Assembly: GCA_021300055.1 (NCBI GenBank)
Contig: JAJTHU010000066.1
Location: forward strand, 1-8,500
DNA from: Nitrosomonadaceae bacterium
GTDB lineage: Bacteria; Pseudomonadota; Gammaproteobacteria; Burkholderiales; Usitatibacteraceae
DNA length: 8,500 nt
Direction of reading: 5' to 3'
Shown: positions 1 to 6,371 of the stretch, in pieces
Position numbering within the stretch: position 1 is the first letter of the stretch
Layout: every line of letters begins with the position of its first letter
Notes under the pieces: model-generated
Told to the model about the DNA's origin: nothing
Databases searched by the model: none
The model's input: only the letters and a program-made list of their open reading frames with translations
Made by a program: the position numbers and the translations under genes

Positions 1-2
1 AT

Positions 3-1202
3 TCTGTGAAGGGTGCTGCCAAGCCATACGTCGCCGAATTCGAAATGTCGTTTCTGGCGCACGCGCCGATGGAGCCGCTGAACTGTACGGTTGCCATCAC
101 GGGGGACAAGTGCGAGCTTTGGGTTGGTTCGCAGTTTCAGACAATTGACGCGGGCGCAGCTGCAAAAACCGCAGGCGTGCCGTTTGAGAACGTCAAACTC
201 AATACGATGATTGCCGGCGGCGGGTTTGGACGTCGCGCGAACCCAGCGTCCGACTACATCATCGAAGCCGTCGAAATCGCCAAGAAGGCGAAGGTGCCTG
301 TTAAGACCGTTTGGACACGCGAAGACGACACTAAGGGCGGCTATTACCGCCCCATGTACGTGCATCGCATTGAAGCCGGTCTCGACGCCAGCAATCGTAT
401 CGCGGGTTGGAATCACACCATCGTCGGTCAATCGATCATCACGGGCACGTCGTTTGAGCCGTTCCTAGTCAAGGACGGTATCGACGCGAGTAGCGTCGAA
501 GGTGTGGCCGACACGCCTTACGATATCCCGAACATGCACACTACCTTGCACACCACAAAAACCGGTGTGCCAGGGCTTTGGTGGCGCTCTGTTGGGCACT
601 CGCATACTGCGTTTGCGATGGAGACCGCGATGGACGACCTCGCCAAACTGGCGGGTCAAGATCCTGTCGCGTTTCGTCGCGCCTACTTGGGCAAACACCC
701 GCGCGTACTCAATACACTCAACCTCGCAGCGGAAAGAGCGGGCTGGGGTTCGCCATTGCCGCGCGGCCGTGCACGCGGTGTGGCGGTGCACGAGTCGTTT
801 GGCTCGGTGGTCGCACACGTCGTCGAAGTCTCGCTCAACAAAGGGCAGCTACGTTTGCACCGCGTGGTGTCGGCTATCGATTGTGGCCTCGTGGTCAACC
901 CGTTGACGGTCACCGCGCAGGTTGAGAGCGCGGTCGTTTATGGGCTGTCAGCGGCACTGCACGGCAAGATCACGTTGAAGGATGGTCAGGTGCAGCAGTC
1001 GAATTTCCACGATTACCCGAGCCTGCGCATGAGTGAGATGCCGCGCGTTGAGGTGCACATTGTTCCGGGCGGTACGGCGCCGACTGGCGTCGGCGAACCG
1101 GGCTTGCCGCCCATCGCGCCTGCTGTCGCGAACGCGCTGTTTGCGCTGACAGGTAAGCGGTTGCGCGACATGCCTTTTAACTTGGCATCGCTTAGCGCGT
1201 AA
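3..1202 (+). CDS. Molybdopterin-binding subunit of an IorB-like molybdenum hydroxylase (5' truncated by window edge)
   Basis: This is the C-terminal ~400 residues of the large subunit of a xanthine oxidase family enzyme, closest by motif to the isoquinoline 1-oxidoreductase beta subunit (IorB) group. Family members of about 700-750 residues bind the molybdenum cofactor and hydroxylate N-heterocycles or aldehydes, working with a small 2Fe-2S subunit. Visible signatures in order are FLAHAPMEPLNCTV near the left edge, GGGFGRR, WTREDD followed by YYRPM, WWRSVGHSHTAFAMETAMDD, and GVGEPGLPPIAPAVANALF near the end. The Glu encoded at 1095-1097 in GVGEPG matches the catalytic glutamate of the family. 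The reading frame is open to the left edge, so the GTG at 6 is an internal codon and not the start. The 2Fe-2S subunit would be expected upstream, outside the window. The nearby xdhC and mocA genes fit a cytosine-dinucleotide molybdenum cofactor, as known for IorAB. The substrate cannot be read from the sequence. The family call is firm; IorB as against an aldehyde oxidase-like relative is inference. Confidence 0.93.
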   Translation, partial: SVKGAAKPYVAEFEMSFLAHAPMEPLNCTVAITGDKCELWVGSQFQTIDAGAAAKTAGVPFENVKLNTMIAGGGFGRRANPASDYIIEAVEIAKKAKVPVKTVWTREDDTKGGYYRPMYVHRIEAGLDASNRIAGWNHTIVGQSIITGTSFEPFLVKDGIDASSVEGVADTPYDIPNMHTTLHTTKTGVPGLWWRSVGHSHTAFAMETAMDDLAKLAGQDPVAFRRAYLGKHPRVLNTLNLAAERAGWGSPLPRGRARGVAVHESFGSVVAHVVEVSLNKGQLRLHRVVSAIDCGLVVNPLTVTAQVESAVVYGLSAALHGKITLKDGQVQQSNFHDYPSLRMSEMPRVEVHIVPGGTAPTGVGEPGLPPIAPAVANALFALTGKRLRDMPFNLASLSA

Positions 1203-1241
1203 CCGGACGGCACACGCCTCGTTTGTGCGTGCAAGCCCTTT

Positions 1242-1264
1242 AGCGCCGCCAATTTGGCGGCGCT
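1242..1264 (+). terminator. Perfect 10-bp hairpin after the IorB-like gene, possible terminator
   Basis: The arms AGCGCCGCCA (1242-1251) and TGGCGGCGCT (1255-1264) are perfectly complementary with a 3-base loop ATT. A T-tract of seven (1278-1284) follows, but only after a 13-base gap, so it is not a textbook intrinsic terminator. It lies 40 bases after the stop of the upstream gene and 31 bases before the ATG of the hydrolase. It could stop or pause transcription, or protect the 3' end of the upstream message. Confidence 0.5.
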
Positions 1265-1295
1265 CGCACTTAGTGGATTTTTTTGTTTGACTCTT

Positions 1296-2132
1296 ATGCA
1301 ATTGAACGCGTTTAGATCTTTTCGTCTTTGTGCCGCCTTGCTGTTAGCCATCGCGCTGACAGGTTGCGCATACGTTGAGTCGAAACAGGGCGAGTGGATT
1401 TTCCGGCCGACCGAAGCCACTTGGTGGGGGGCACGTGAATTGCCGAGCCACTTCGTCGAGAAGTGGATTCCGGTGGGGCGCGAGGGCGAGCAGATTCACG
1501 CATGGTGGGCGCCTGCATCACGCCCAGACGCACCGGTTCTGCTTTATCTACATGGCGCACGCTGGAACCTCACTGGGAGTGTGACGCGCATCCCACGTTG
1601 GAACCAGATGGGGTTTTCGGTGCTTGCGATTGACTATCGTGGCTTCGGAAAATCGACACTGCGTTCCCCAACCGAGCAGAGCGCAAACGAAGACGCTGAT
1701 GCCGCGTGGCAGTACTTGAAGCAACTCGCCCCGCAATCGCGCCGCTTCATTTTTGGGCACTCGCTTGGCGGTGCGATGGCAACGCATCTCGCCATCACGC
1801 ACCCTGATGCTGATGGTCTGATTCTTGAGGGGACGTTTACAAGCGTACCCGACATGGTGAAGGCGTCACGCTTTGGTTTCCTACCGATTAGCGCATTGAT
1901 CACACAACGCTTTGATAACCTCCAGCGTATCGACGATGTGAAGATACCCGTGTTGATCGCGCACGGTACCAATGACAGCATCGTTCCATATGAAATGAGC
2001 GAGCGGCTCTACGCTGCTGCGCGCGCGCCGAAGCGACTGTTTCGTGCGGAGGGTGGTTCACACCACAATCTAACGTCGCGCTTTTTTGCGGAGTACGCGG
2101 CCGCCATCCGCGAACACTTCCGCTTGGGCTAG
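1296..2132 (+). CDS. Alpha/beta hydrolase, predicted lipoprotein (BEM46/ABHD17-like)
   Basis: A 278-residue serine hydrolase of the alpha/beta fold. The N-terminus is a lipoprotein signal: basic start, hydrophobic stretch LCAALLLAIA, then the lipobox LTGC with Cys24 as the predicted lipidated residue, so the enzyme is probably anchored facing the periplasm. The catalytic set is visible: HG oxyanion motif (86-87, in YLHGARWN), nucleophile Ser156 in GHSLGG, Asp227 in HGTNDSIVP, and His256 or His257 in GGSHHNLT. The segment AIDYRGFGKS is typical of the BEM46/ABHD13/17 group. The frame extends further upstream to a TTG at 1254, but that codon lies inside the hairpin at 1242-1264 and would put 14 residues before the signal peptide. 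The ATG at 1296 is therefore preferred, although no good Shine-Dalgarno sequence precedes it. The gene sits between a molybdenum hydroxylase subunit and its maturation factors. A role in that pathway, for example ester or amide cleavage of a substrate or product, is only inference. The substrate is unknown. Confidence 0.9.
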   Translation: MQLNAFRSFRLCAALLLAIALTGCAYVESKQGEWIFRPTEATWWGARELPSHFVEKWIPVGREGEQIHAWWAPASRPDAPVLLYLHGARWNLTGSVTRIPRWNQMGFSVLAIDYRGFGKSTLRSPTEQSANEDADAAWQYLKQLAPQSRRFIFGHSLGGAMATHLAITHPDADGLILEGTFTSVPDMVKASRFGFLPISALITQRFDNLQRIDDVKIPVLIAHGTNDSIVPYEMSERLYAAARAPKRLFRAEGGSHHNLTSRFFAEYAAAIREHFRLG

Positions 2133-2161
2133 TGGCTCGATGGATACGCCGCGTGTTGCGG

Positions 2162-2218
2162 ATTTCCAAAATGAAAGTGCAAGCAGGGCGGGCACTTTGG
2201 GGCAAAATCCTTGGAAAT
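2162..2218. repeat. Nested inverted repeats between the hydrolase and xdhC
   Basis: Two perfect inverted repeats are nested. The outer arms are ATTTCCAA (2162-2169) and TTGGAAAT (2211-2218). The inner arms are AAAGTGC (2174-2180) and GCACTTT (2192-2198) around an 11-base centre. The arms are separated by 4 bases on the left and 12 on the right, so a folded RNA would have an asymmetric internal loop. No T-tract follows. The element lies in the 167-base gap between the hydrolase stop and the xdhC start. It may be a regulatory hairpin in the xdhC leader or an operator. The rest of the gap shows no gene and no convincing promoter. Confidence 0.45.
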
Positions 2219-2299
2219 GTCTGTCAATACTAGGGTTTTGCTGTTCCCACATCGGCACCAAGTCCATGCAGCCGGTTTCACCAAACACCGAGGCTCGTT

Positions 2300-3271
2300 G
2301 TGCAGTCACTTGATCTGACCGTTCTGCAATCGCTGCAAAGCTGGCTTGAAGCCGGGCACCGCGCTGTGCTGGTGACGGTCGCACGCACGTTTGGCGCGAG
2401 CCCGCGACCGCCGGGTTCGATGGTGGCGATTCGTGATGACGGCTTGTTGGTGGGTTCCGTTTCGGGTGGCTGCATTGAAGACGATCTGATCGCGCGCCGC
2501 AGCGAGTGGGTTGATGGCGTTCCTGCGCTGCTACGTTATGGCGTCACCAGCGACGAGGCGCGGCGGTTTGGTCTGCCTTGTGGTGGCGATATGCAGTTAA
2601 TCGTTGAAGCTGGGCTGCGTGCCAAGCGCGTTCAAGATTTGCTTGCCCGCATTGCGGCAGGGGCAGTATTTTTTCGTGATGTCGATCTAGCCAGTGGTGC
2701 GTGGCAATTCCGTGCGGCGAAGGCCACTGACCAGACCGACATCAACGACACCGTGTTCTCGTGTATGCACGGGCCACGCTGGCGCATGTTCATCATCGGT
2801 GCGTCGGAAATCGGCGTGTATCTGGCTGAAATCGCCAAGACCCTCGACTTCCGCGTGACCGTCTGCGATCCGCGCGACGGCTATCGTGATGCCTGGCGGG
2901 TGAGCGACACCACGCTTACCACCGAGATGCCCGACGACGCGGTCCGCGCCATGGTGCCCGACGATCACACTGTTGTGATTGCCGTGTCCCACGACCCCAA
3001 GCTCGACGACATGGCGCTCATGGAGGCGTTGAACACGCGCGCCTTCTATGTCGGCGCAGTGGGCTCGACCAAAACGTCTGACGAGCGGCGGCAGCGTCTG
3101 ACCGGACTGGACGTCAGCCCTGCTAACGCAGCGCGCTTGCATGGCCCGGTCGGACTCGCTATCGGTAGTCGTACGCCACCCGAAATCGCTGTCGCTATCG
3201 CGGCCGAGTTGGTTGCCGCGCGTAACCGGCGGTTGCTGGTCGCGACCACCGCTGCCGAGCGCGTGGCATGA
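2300..3271 (+). CDS. xdhC: XdhC family molybdenum cofactor maturation protein
   Basis: A 323-residue protein of the XdhC/CoxI family. Members bind the molybdenum cofactor, assist its sulfuration and hand it to xanthine oxidase family apoenzymes in the cytoplasm. The N-terminal XdhC_CoxI region shows SVSGGCIEDD (54-62) and FGLPCGGDM (90-98); the Cys in GLPCGG is the conserved candidate for cofactor or sulfur handling. The C-terminal Rossmann region shows FIIGASEIGVYLA (164-176), VTVCDPRD (186-193), SHDPKLDD (230-237) and GLAIGSRTPPEIAVAIAAE (285-303). The length is normal for two-domain members. The start is a GTG with GAGG six bases upstream (2290-2293), a good ribosome binding site, which decides the start. 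The stop overlaps the next gene (mocA) by ATGA, so the two are translationally coupled. The partner enzyme is presumably the IorB-like subunit upstream, although the hydrolase gene lies between them. Confidence 0.93.
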   Translation: MQSLDLTVLQSLQSWLEAGHRAVLVTVARTFGASPRPPGSMVAIRDDGLLVGSVSGGCIEDDLIARRSEWVDGVPALLRYGVTSDEARRFGLPCGGDMQLIVEAGLRAKRVQDLLARIAAGAVFFRDVDLASGAWQFRAAKATDQTDINDTVFSCMHGPRWRMFIIGASEIGVYLAEIAKTLDFRVTVCDPRDGYRDAWRVSDTTLTTEMPDDAVRAMVPDDHTVVIAVSHDPKLDDMALMEALNTRAFYVGAVGSTKTSDERRQRLTGLDVSPANAARLHGPVGLAIGSRTPPEIAVAIAAELVAARNRRLLVATTAAERVA

Positions 3272-3933
3272 CTTTGCAAGTCGACGCGTCGACGATAAAG
3301 GTCGGCGTGTTGTGTGACACCCCCAAATCCGCAGTGACCGGGATTGTCCTAGCGGCTGGCCGCGGCGAGCGATTCGGTGGCGACAAGCTGCTCGCACCCA
3401 CAGCCGATGGAAAAGTGCTGATCGAGCGCACGCTCGCGCCCTGGTTGGAGACACTCGATGATGTAGTGGTCGTTGTCAGACGCCGCGACGCCGCGTTACG
3501 CGCGCGCTTGGCTGGTATCGCAGTATTGCATCCGAGCTTGCGCTACGTGATCAACGAAAGCGCTGACGAAGGCATGGGCACATCGATTGCCAGTGGCGTC
3601 GGTGTTGCGCCCAATGCAAGCGCGTGGCTGATCGGGCTCGGCGATATGCCTTGGGTGCCCAGAGAAGTACTCGCACACCTGAAGAATGCCGCTGAGGCGG
3701 TAGATGGCACCGTTGCGCAGATCGTTATCCCCGAGCACGCGGGGCAGCGCGGTCATCCCGTGCTTTTCAGCGCATCGTTCCGCAACGACTTGCTTGCACT
3801 CAGCGGTGATCGCGGTGCGCGCAGCGTGATCGATGCAAACGCCGGGGTGGTGCGTAGCATCGCTGTCGATAGCGATGGCGTGCTACGCGACGTTGACGTT
3901 CCGGCAGATTGGACCGGCACACCAACGGCCTAA
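3268..3933 (+). CDS. mocA: MocA-like molybdenum cofactor nucleotidyltransferase
   Basis: A 221-residue NTP transferase of the MobA/MocA fold. MocA enzymes join CTP to Mo-molybdopterin to give the cytosine dinucleotide cofactor used by IorAB, CO dehydrogenase and aldehyde oxidoreductases. The nucleotide-binding loop LAAGRGERFGGDK is at 28-40; the AAG form resembles MocA more than MobA, which usually has AGG. Further family marks are NESADEGMGTSIASG (96-110), the metal-site motif LGDMPWVP (124-131), GQRGHPVLF (159-167) and GDRGARSVI (180-188). The ATG overlaps the xdhC stop (ATGA), supporting coupled translation. About 22 residues precede the first strand of the fold, more than usual. A GTG at 3334 (residue 23) could be the true start, but it has no Shine-Dalgarno sequence. 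The context next to xdhC and an IorB-like subunit supports the cytidylyltransferase assignment, but base specificity (CTP or GTP) cannot be proven by eye. Confidence 0.85.
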   Translation: MTLQVDASTIKVGVLCDTPKSAVTGIVLAAGRGERFGGDKLLAPTADGKVLIERTLAPWLETLDDVVVVVRRRDAALRARLAGIAVLHPSLRYVINESADEGMGTSIASGVGVAPNASAWLIGLGDMPWVPREVLAHLKNAAEAVDGTVAQIVIPEHAGQRGHPVLFSASFRNDLLALSGDRGARSVIDANAGVVRSIAVDSDGVLRDVDVPADWTGTPTA

Positions 3934-3945
3934 CGCGTTGGTGTG
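3918..3945. terminator. Hairpin across the mocA stop, at the convergent junction with the DUF1684 gene
   Basis: The arms CACACCAACG (3918-3927) and CGTTGGTGTG (3936-3945) are a perfect 10-bp inverted repeat with an 8-base loop that contains the mocA stop codon TAA (3931-3933). The DUF1684 gene ends at 3964 on the opposite strand, so only 30 bases separate the two stops. No T-tract follows on either strand. It could act as a shared 3'-end structure for both transcripts. A classical intrinsic terminator is not supported. Confidence 0.45.
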
Positions 3946-3963
3946 GCGGCGAAGCGCGTCGGC

Positions 3964-5028
3964 TTAGGCCGGTTTACGTACCTTCTCGCCGGCTTCAATG
4001 CGCAGCGGCAAGATGTTCTGCTTCGGCGGCAGCGGGCACGTAGTGAACTCGGAGAACGCGCACGGTGGGTTGTATGCGCGGTTGAAGTCGAGCGTAAATG
4101 TCGAATTGGGCTCCGGGCGCTTTTCGATCGACAAGAAGCGTGCTGGTCGGTAGGTGGTATCGCCCGCCGTGCGGTCGCGCATCACAAAGAACAAGCCCGT
4201 ACCATCGCCCACGGCGTCTAGGAGATAGGTCTTGCCGCCGAGCTTGAACTCGACATAGCCAGGGGAGGGCTCGTCGGAGACTTCGTCGATGATGTTGACG
4301 ATCGAGATCTTCTTGCCGGGCGGGTAGGGCACATACTTAGCCTGCACGCGATACGCAGCTGACGGTTCATACCAAATGCGGCCCTTGAAATTCGCACGCA
4401 CGTCCGACTTGTTGTCAGCGAGACGCAAGATGTAGCGACCATCGCGCTCAATGACGTGCATCGAGATGCGATCCAACGCCACCCAGTCGCGCCGCTCTGT
4501 GCCGATGCCGAGCTTGCGCTCACCGCTAAATGGTTTGCCGTCCGCACTCCAGCTCGTACCATCGGCAGGCTTGAGGGTGACGCTCTTGTTGGCGGTGTCT
4601 ACGACAATCGTTCCCAGTGTCTCGGGGCCAACGCCAGCGAGTTGCGGCGGAAAGACGATATCGTTTTGCTTGCCAGTGCCGAAGGTGTTAACGCCGGGCT
4701 TCATGATGAACCGACCCGCCAGCGTGAGCCAACCGTTGTCGCGCTTCAGGCTGGTTTCAGCGCGTTCACGCCAAGCTTCAATTTCAGCGATGTATTCGAG
4801 TTCAAGCGGCGCTTCGCTTGCTTTCGGTTTCGATGACTTGGCTGGTTGCGCTGCCGCTTTGGCGGTGGTGGCTGCACCGGCCGAAGAGGACGCAGACGCA
4901 ATCGCGTGGCCCGCGACCGATGCAAATAGCAACGCGAAAAATCCGAGGGCACCAACGGCACGGCGCTTGGAGGCGCCCGCGAGTCGCGGGTCGACGTGAG
5001 TCTGGAAGGCTTGGATGTGGAGTCGCAT
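3964..5028 (-). CDS. DUF1684 family secreted protein
   Basis: A 354-residue protein of the DUF1684 family, whose function I do not know. The C-terminal signature is clear: LDFNRAYNPPCAF (313-325), TTCPLPPKQN (329-338) and RIEAGEK (343-349), preceded by RLADNKSDVR (202-211) and VMRDRTAGDTTYRPARFL (282-299). The N-terminus has an unusually long basic region (about 24 residues) and then a hydrophobic core, AVGALGFFALLFASVAGHA, consistent with a Sec signal and export to the periplasm. A low-complexity Ala/Ser/Lys linker (about 45-72) leads to the folded domain, which begins near EYIAEIEAWRERAE. The start is the ATG at 5028, with a GGAG five bases upstream; the in-frame ATG at 5064 would add 12 residues before that ribosome binding site and is rejected. 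The gene follows waaF on the same strand after 117 bases and probably has its own promoter. The two Cys residues at 323 and 331 are conserved in the motif as I know it. Metal binding or a disulfide is speculation. Confidence 0.9.
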   Translation of the reverse strand: MRLHIQAFQTHVDPRLAGASKRRAVGALGFFALLFASVAGHAIASASSSAGAATTAKAAAQPAKSSKPKASEAPLELEYIAEIEAWRERAETSLKRDNGWLTLAGRFIMKPGVNTFGTGKQNDIVFPPQLAGVGPETLGTIVVDTANKSVTLKPADGTSWSADGKPFSGERKLGIGTERRDWVALDRISMHVIERDGRYILRLADNKSDVRANFKGRIWYEPSAAYRVQAKYVPYPPGKKISIVNIIDEVSDEPSPGYVEFKLGGKTYLLDAVGDGTGLFFVMRDRTAGDTTYRPARFLSIEKRPEPNSTFTLDFNRAYNPPCAFSEFTTCPLPPKQNILPLRIEAGEKVRKPA

Positions 5029-5086
5029 AAATGCTCCGATTGGCAGAGGCGGTAGACCGCTCAACGTGTTTCAATTTGGCGCGGTG

Positions 5087-5115
5087 TTAGTAGAACCGCG
5101 GCTGGTAAGCGTCAA
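5087..5115 (-). promoter_or_regulatory. Candidate sigma-70 promoter for the DUF1684 gene
   Basis: On the minus strand, TTGACG (5110-5115, five of six to the -35 consensus) is followed after exactly 17 bases by TACTAA (5087-5092, three of six to the -10 consensus). The predicted start near 5080 gives a leader of about 52 bases before the ATG at 5028. A short bulged hairpin (GAGCGG against CCGCCTC) lies just upstream of the ribosome binding site. The -35 and spacing are good and the -10 is weak. Confidence 0.4.
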
Positions 5116-5145
5116 TTATGCAGCGGTTGCGCGCCGCAACTCTAT

Positions 5146-6156
5146 TCAGTCCGCGGATGCGCCGCTGTCGAGCATGTCGGGGGTTAGGTCGTTCATGCAC
5201 TTAAAGTGTCCCAACGGACACTCGCGCTGAAAGCACGGGCTGCATTCGAGTTTGAGCGTGAATACCCGCGCCTTCGGCGAGAGGGGTGGCGTAAAGCCGG
5301 GAGAGGAGGACCCGTAAACCGCGCTCACCGGGGCGCCGACCGCGCACGCGACGTGCATAAGCCCCGAATCGTTGGTTACAACCTCGGACGCCAGACTCAA
5401 CAGGTCAACCGCCTCGACGAGGCTGGTGAGGCCGGCCAAGTTGGCGCAAACGCCGCCCGCGAGTTGATTGATCTCTTCTGCGATCGCGCGATCCGCTGGG
5501 CCACCGAACAGCCACACTTGCTTCCCGGCGGCGACGCGACGGCGCGCCAGTCCGGCGAAGTGGGCCGCAGGCCAGCGCTTGGCCGGGCCAAACTCGGCTC
5601 CGGGGCACAGCGCGACCATGGGCGCGTCCGCAAGCAAGTTCAAGCGTGCCAGAGCGGCGGCGCGGGCGTTAGTGTCGATCCGAAGCTGTGGCAATGGCAG
5701 CGGACGTGGCATCGTGCTCGGCACCGCCCCAGCATCCTCCGCCAACCACGCAAATCGTTCCGCCATCGTGGGCATGGCTGCGGTGTCGAGATCGCGGCAG
5801 TCGCTGAGTATCCAGCCGCGCTTTTCGCCACGATAGCCGACAATGTTTGGAATGTTTCCGAACCACGGAATCAAGCCGCTTTTGAAGCTGTTCGGCAGCA
5901 CGTATGCACTGTCATAGCCTCGCGAGCCGAGCGCGCGACCCGCTTCGCGGCGCGTCCACAGGCGCAATGCGCCGTGGCCGAAAGGGTTAAGCAACACCTC
6001 GTGCACTTCAGGCATACGCGCATAAACGGGTGCGACCCAAGGGGGGGCGTAAACGTCGATGAGCGCGCTAGGTGTGTGCGCTTTGAGGCGTGCGAGAAGT
6101 GGCTGCGACAGCACCGCATCGCCGATCCATGCGGGGGCGATGATGAGTGTACGCAT
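5146..6156 (-). CDS. waaF: ADP-heptose:LPS heptosyltransferase II
   Basis: A 336-residue glycosyltransferase of family GT9. WaaF adds the second L-glycero-D-manno-heptose from ADP-heptose to the inner core of lipopolysaccharide at the cytoplasmic face of the inner membrane. Diagnostic motifs run through the protein: WIGDAVLSQPLL (10-21, with the proposed catalytic Asp13), LPNSFKSGLIPWF (87-99), GYRGEKRGWILSD (107-119), the ADP-heptose binding motif CPGAEFGPAKRWP (184-196), NDSGLMHVA (262-270), YGSSSPGFTPPLS (281-293) and the Cys-rich tail CSPCFQRECPLGH (305-317), which distinguishes WaaF from WaaC. The frame extends upstream to 6255, but those 33 residues overlap the zinc-finger gene and precede the typical MRTLIIAPAWIGD start, so the ATG at 6156 is chosen. 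Its ribosome binding site is weak; it follows the upstream stop by 16 bases, which suggests translation coupled to the zinc-finger gene in an ilvE, zinc-finger, waaF operon. Confidence 0.96.
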   Translation of the reverse strand: MRTLIIAPAWIGDAVLSQPLLARLKAHTPSALIDVYAPPWVAPVYARMPEVHEVLLNPFGHGALRLWTRREAGRALGSRGYDSAYVLPNSFKSGLIPWFGNIPNIVGYRGEKRGWILSDCRDLDTAAMPTMAERFAWLAEDAGAVPSTMPRPLPLPQLRIDTNARAAALARLNLLADAPMVALCPGAEFGPAKRWPAAHFAGLARRRVAAGKQVWLFGGPADRAIAEEINQLAGGVCANLAGLTSLVEAVDLLSLASEVVTNDSGLMHVACAVGAPVSAVYGSSSPGFTPPLSPKARVFTLKLECSPCFQRECPLGHFKCMNDLTPDMLDSGASAD

Positions 6157-6172
6157 CAGCGTGGCCGGACTC

Positions 6173-6364
6173 TCAATGCCCAGTTGGGGCGGGGCCCTCG
6201 AGTTGGTACACCGTGCCGCAATAGGGGCACTTGCCCTCGCCGCTGTGAGCGACATCGATGAATACGCGCGGGTGGCTGTTCCATAACTTCATCGCCGGTG
6301 TTGGACAATGCAGTGGCAAATCTTTTGCGGTGACTTTGACCGGTGTTTGGGTTTTGGTGCTCAT
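6173..6364 (-). CDS. Zinc-finger domain-containing mini-protein (zf-CHCC)
   Basis: A 63-residue protein with the CHCC zinc-finger pattern: Cys20 in LPLHCP, His31 in SHPRVFID, and Cys46 and Cys49 in KCPYCGTVYQL. The same fold occurs in the mitochondrial complex I subunit NDUFS6, but free-standing bacterial versions have no assigned role that I know. The protein has no signal or membrane segment and is probably cytoplasmic. It starts 7 bases after the ilvE stop and ends 16 bases before the waaF start, so it is the middle gene of a tight three-gene unit. This gene order is familiar from betaproteobacteria, which supports it being a real gene despite its size. Only a weak GTGAG-type ribosome binding site precedes the ATG. 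Confidence 0.92.
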   Translation of the reverse strand: MSTKTQTPVKVTAKDLPLHCPTPAMKLWNSHPRVFIDVAHSGEGKCPYCGTVYQLEGPAPTGH

Positions 6365-6371
6365 GAGCGTC

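Noticed and set aside
2132..2299. A promoter directly before xdhC.
   Set aside because: I tried TTGGAA and TTGGGG as -35 elements with AATACT or TACTAG as -10 elements, but the spacings (9, 11 and 23 bases) are not acceptable.
2687..3454. A 255-codon minus-strand open frame across the xdhC-mocA junction.
   Set aside because: It runs antisense to two well-supported genes, has no recognisable motif, and has a composition typical of a shadow frame.
5126..5140. Inverted repeat GTTGCG / CGCAAC just after the waaF stop as a terminator.
   Set aside because: The stem is only 6 bp with a 3-base loop and no T-tract follows on the minus strand. It may be chance in GC-rich DNA.
5206..6261. A 351-codon plus-strand open frame opposite waaF.
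   Set aside because: It is the antisense shadow of waaF. The minus-strand product carries all the WaaF motifs, while the plus-strand product is Arg/Ala-rich and resembles no protein family. Long antisense frames are common in GC-rich genes.
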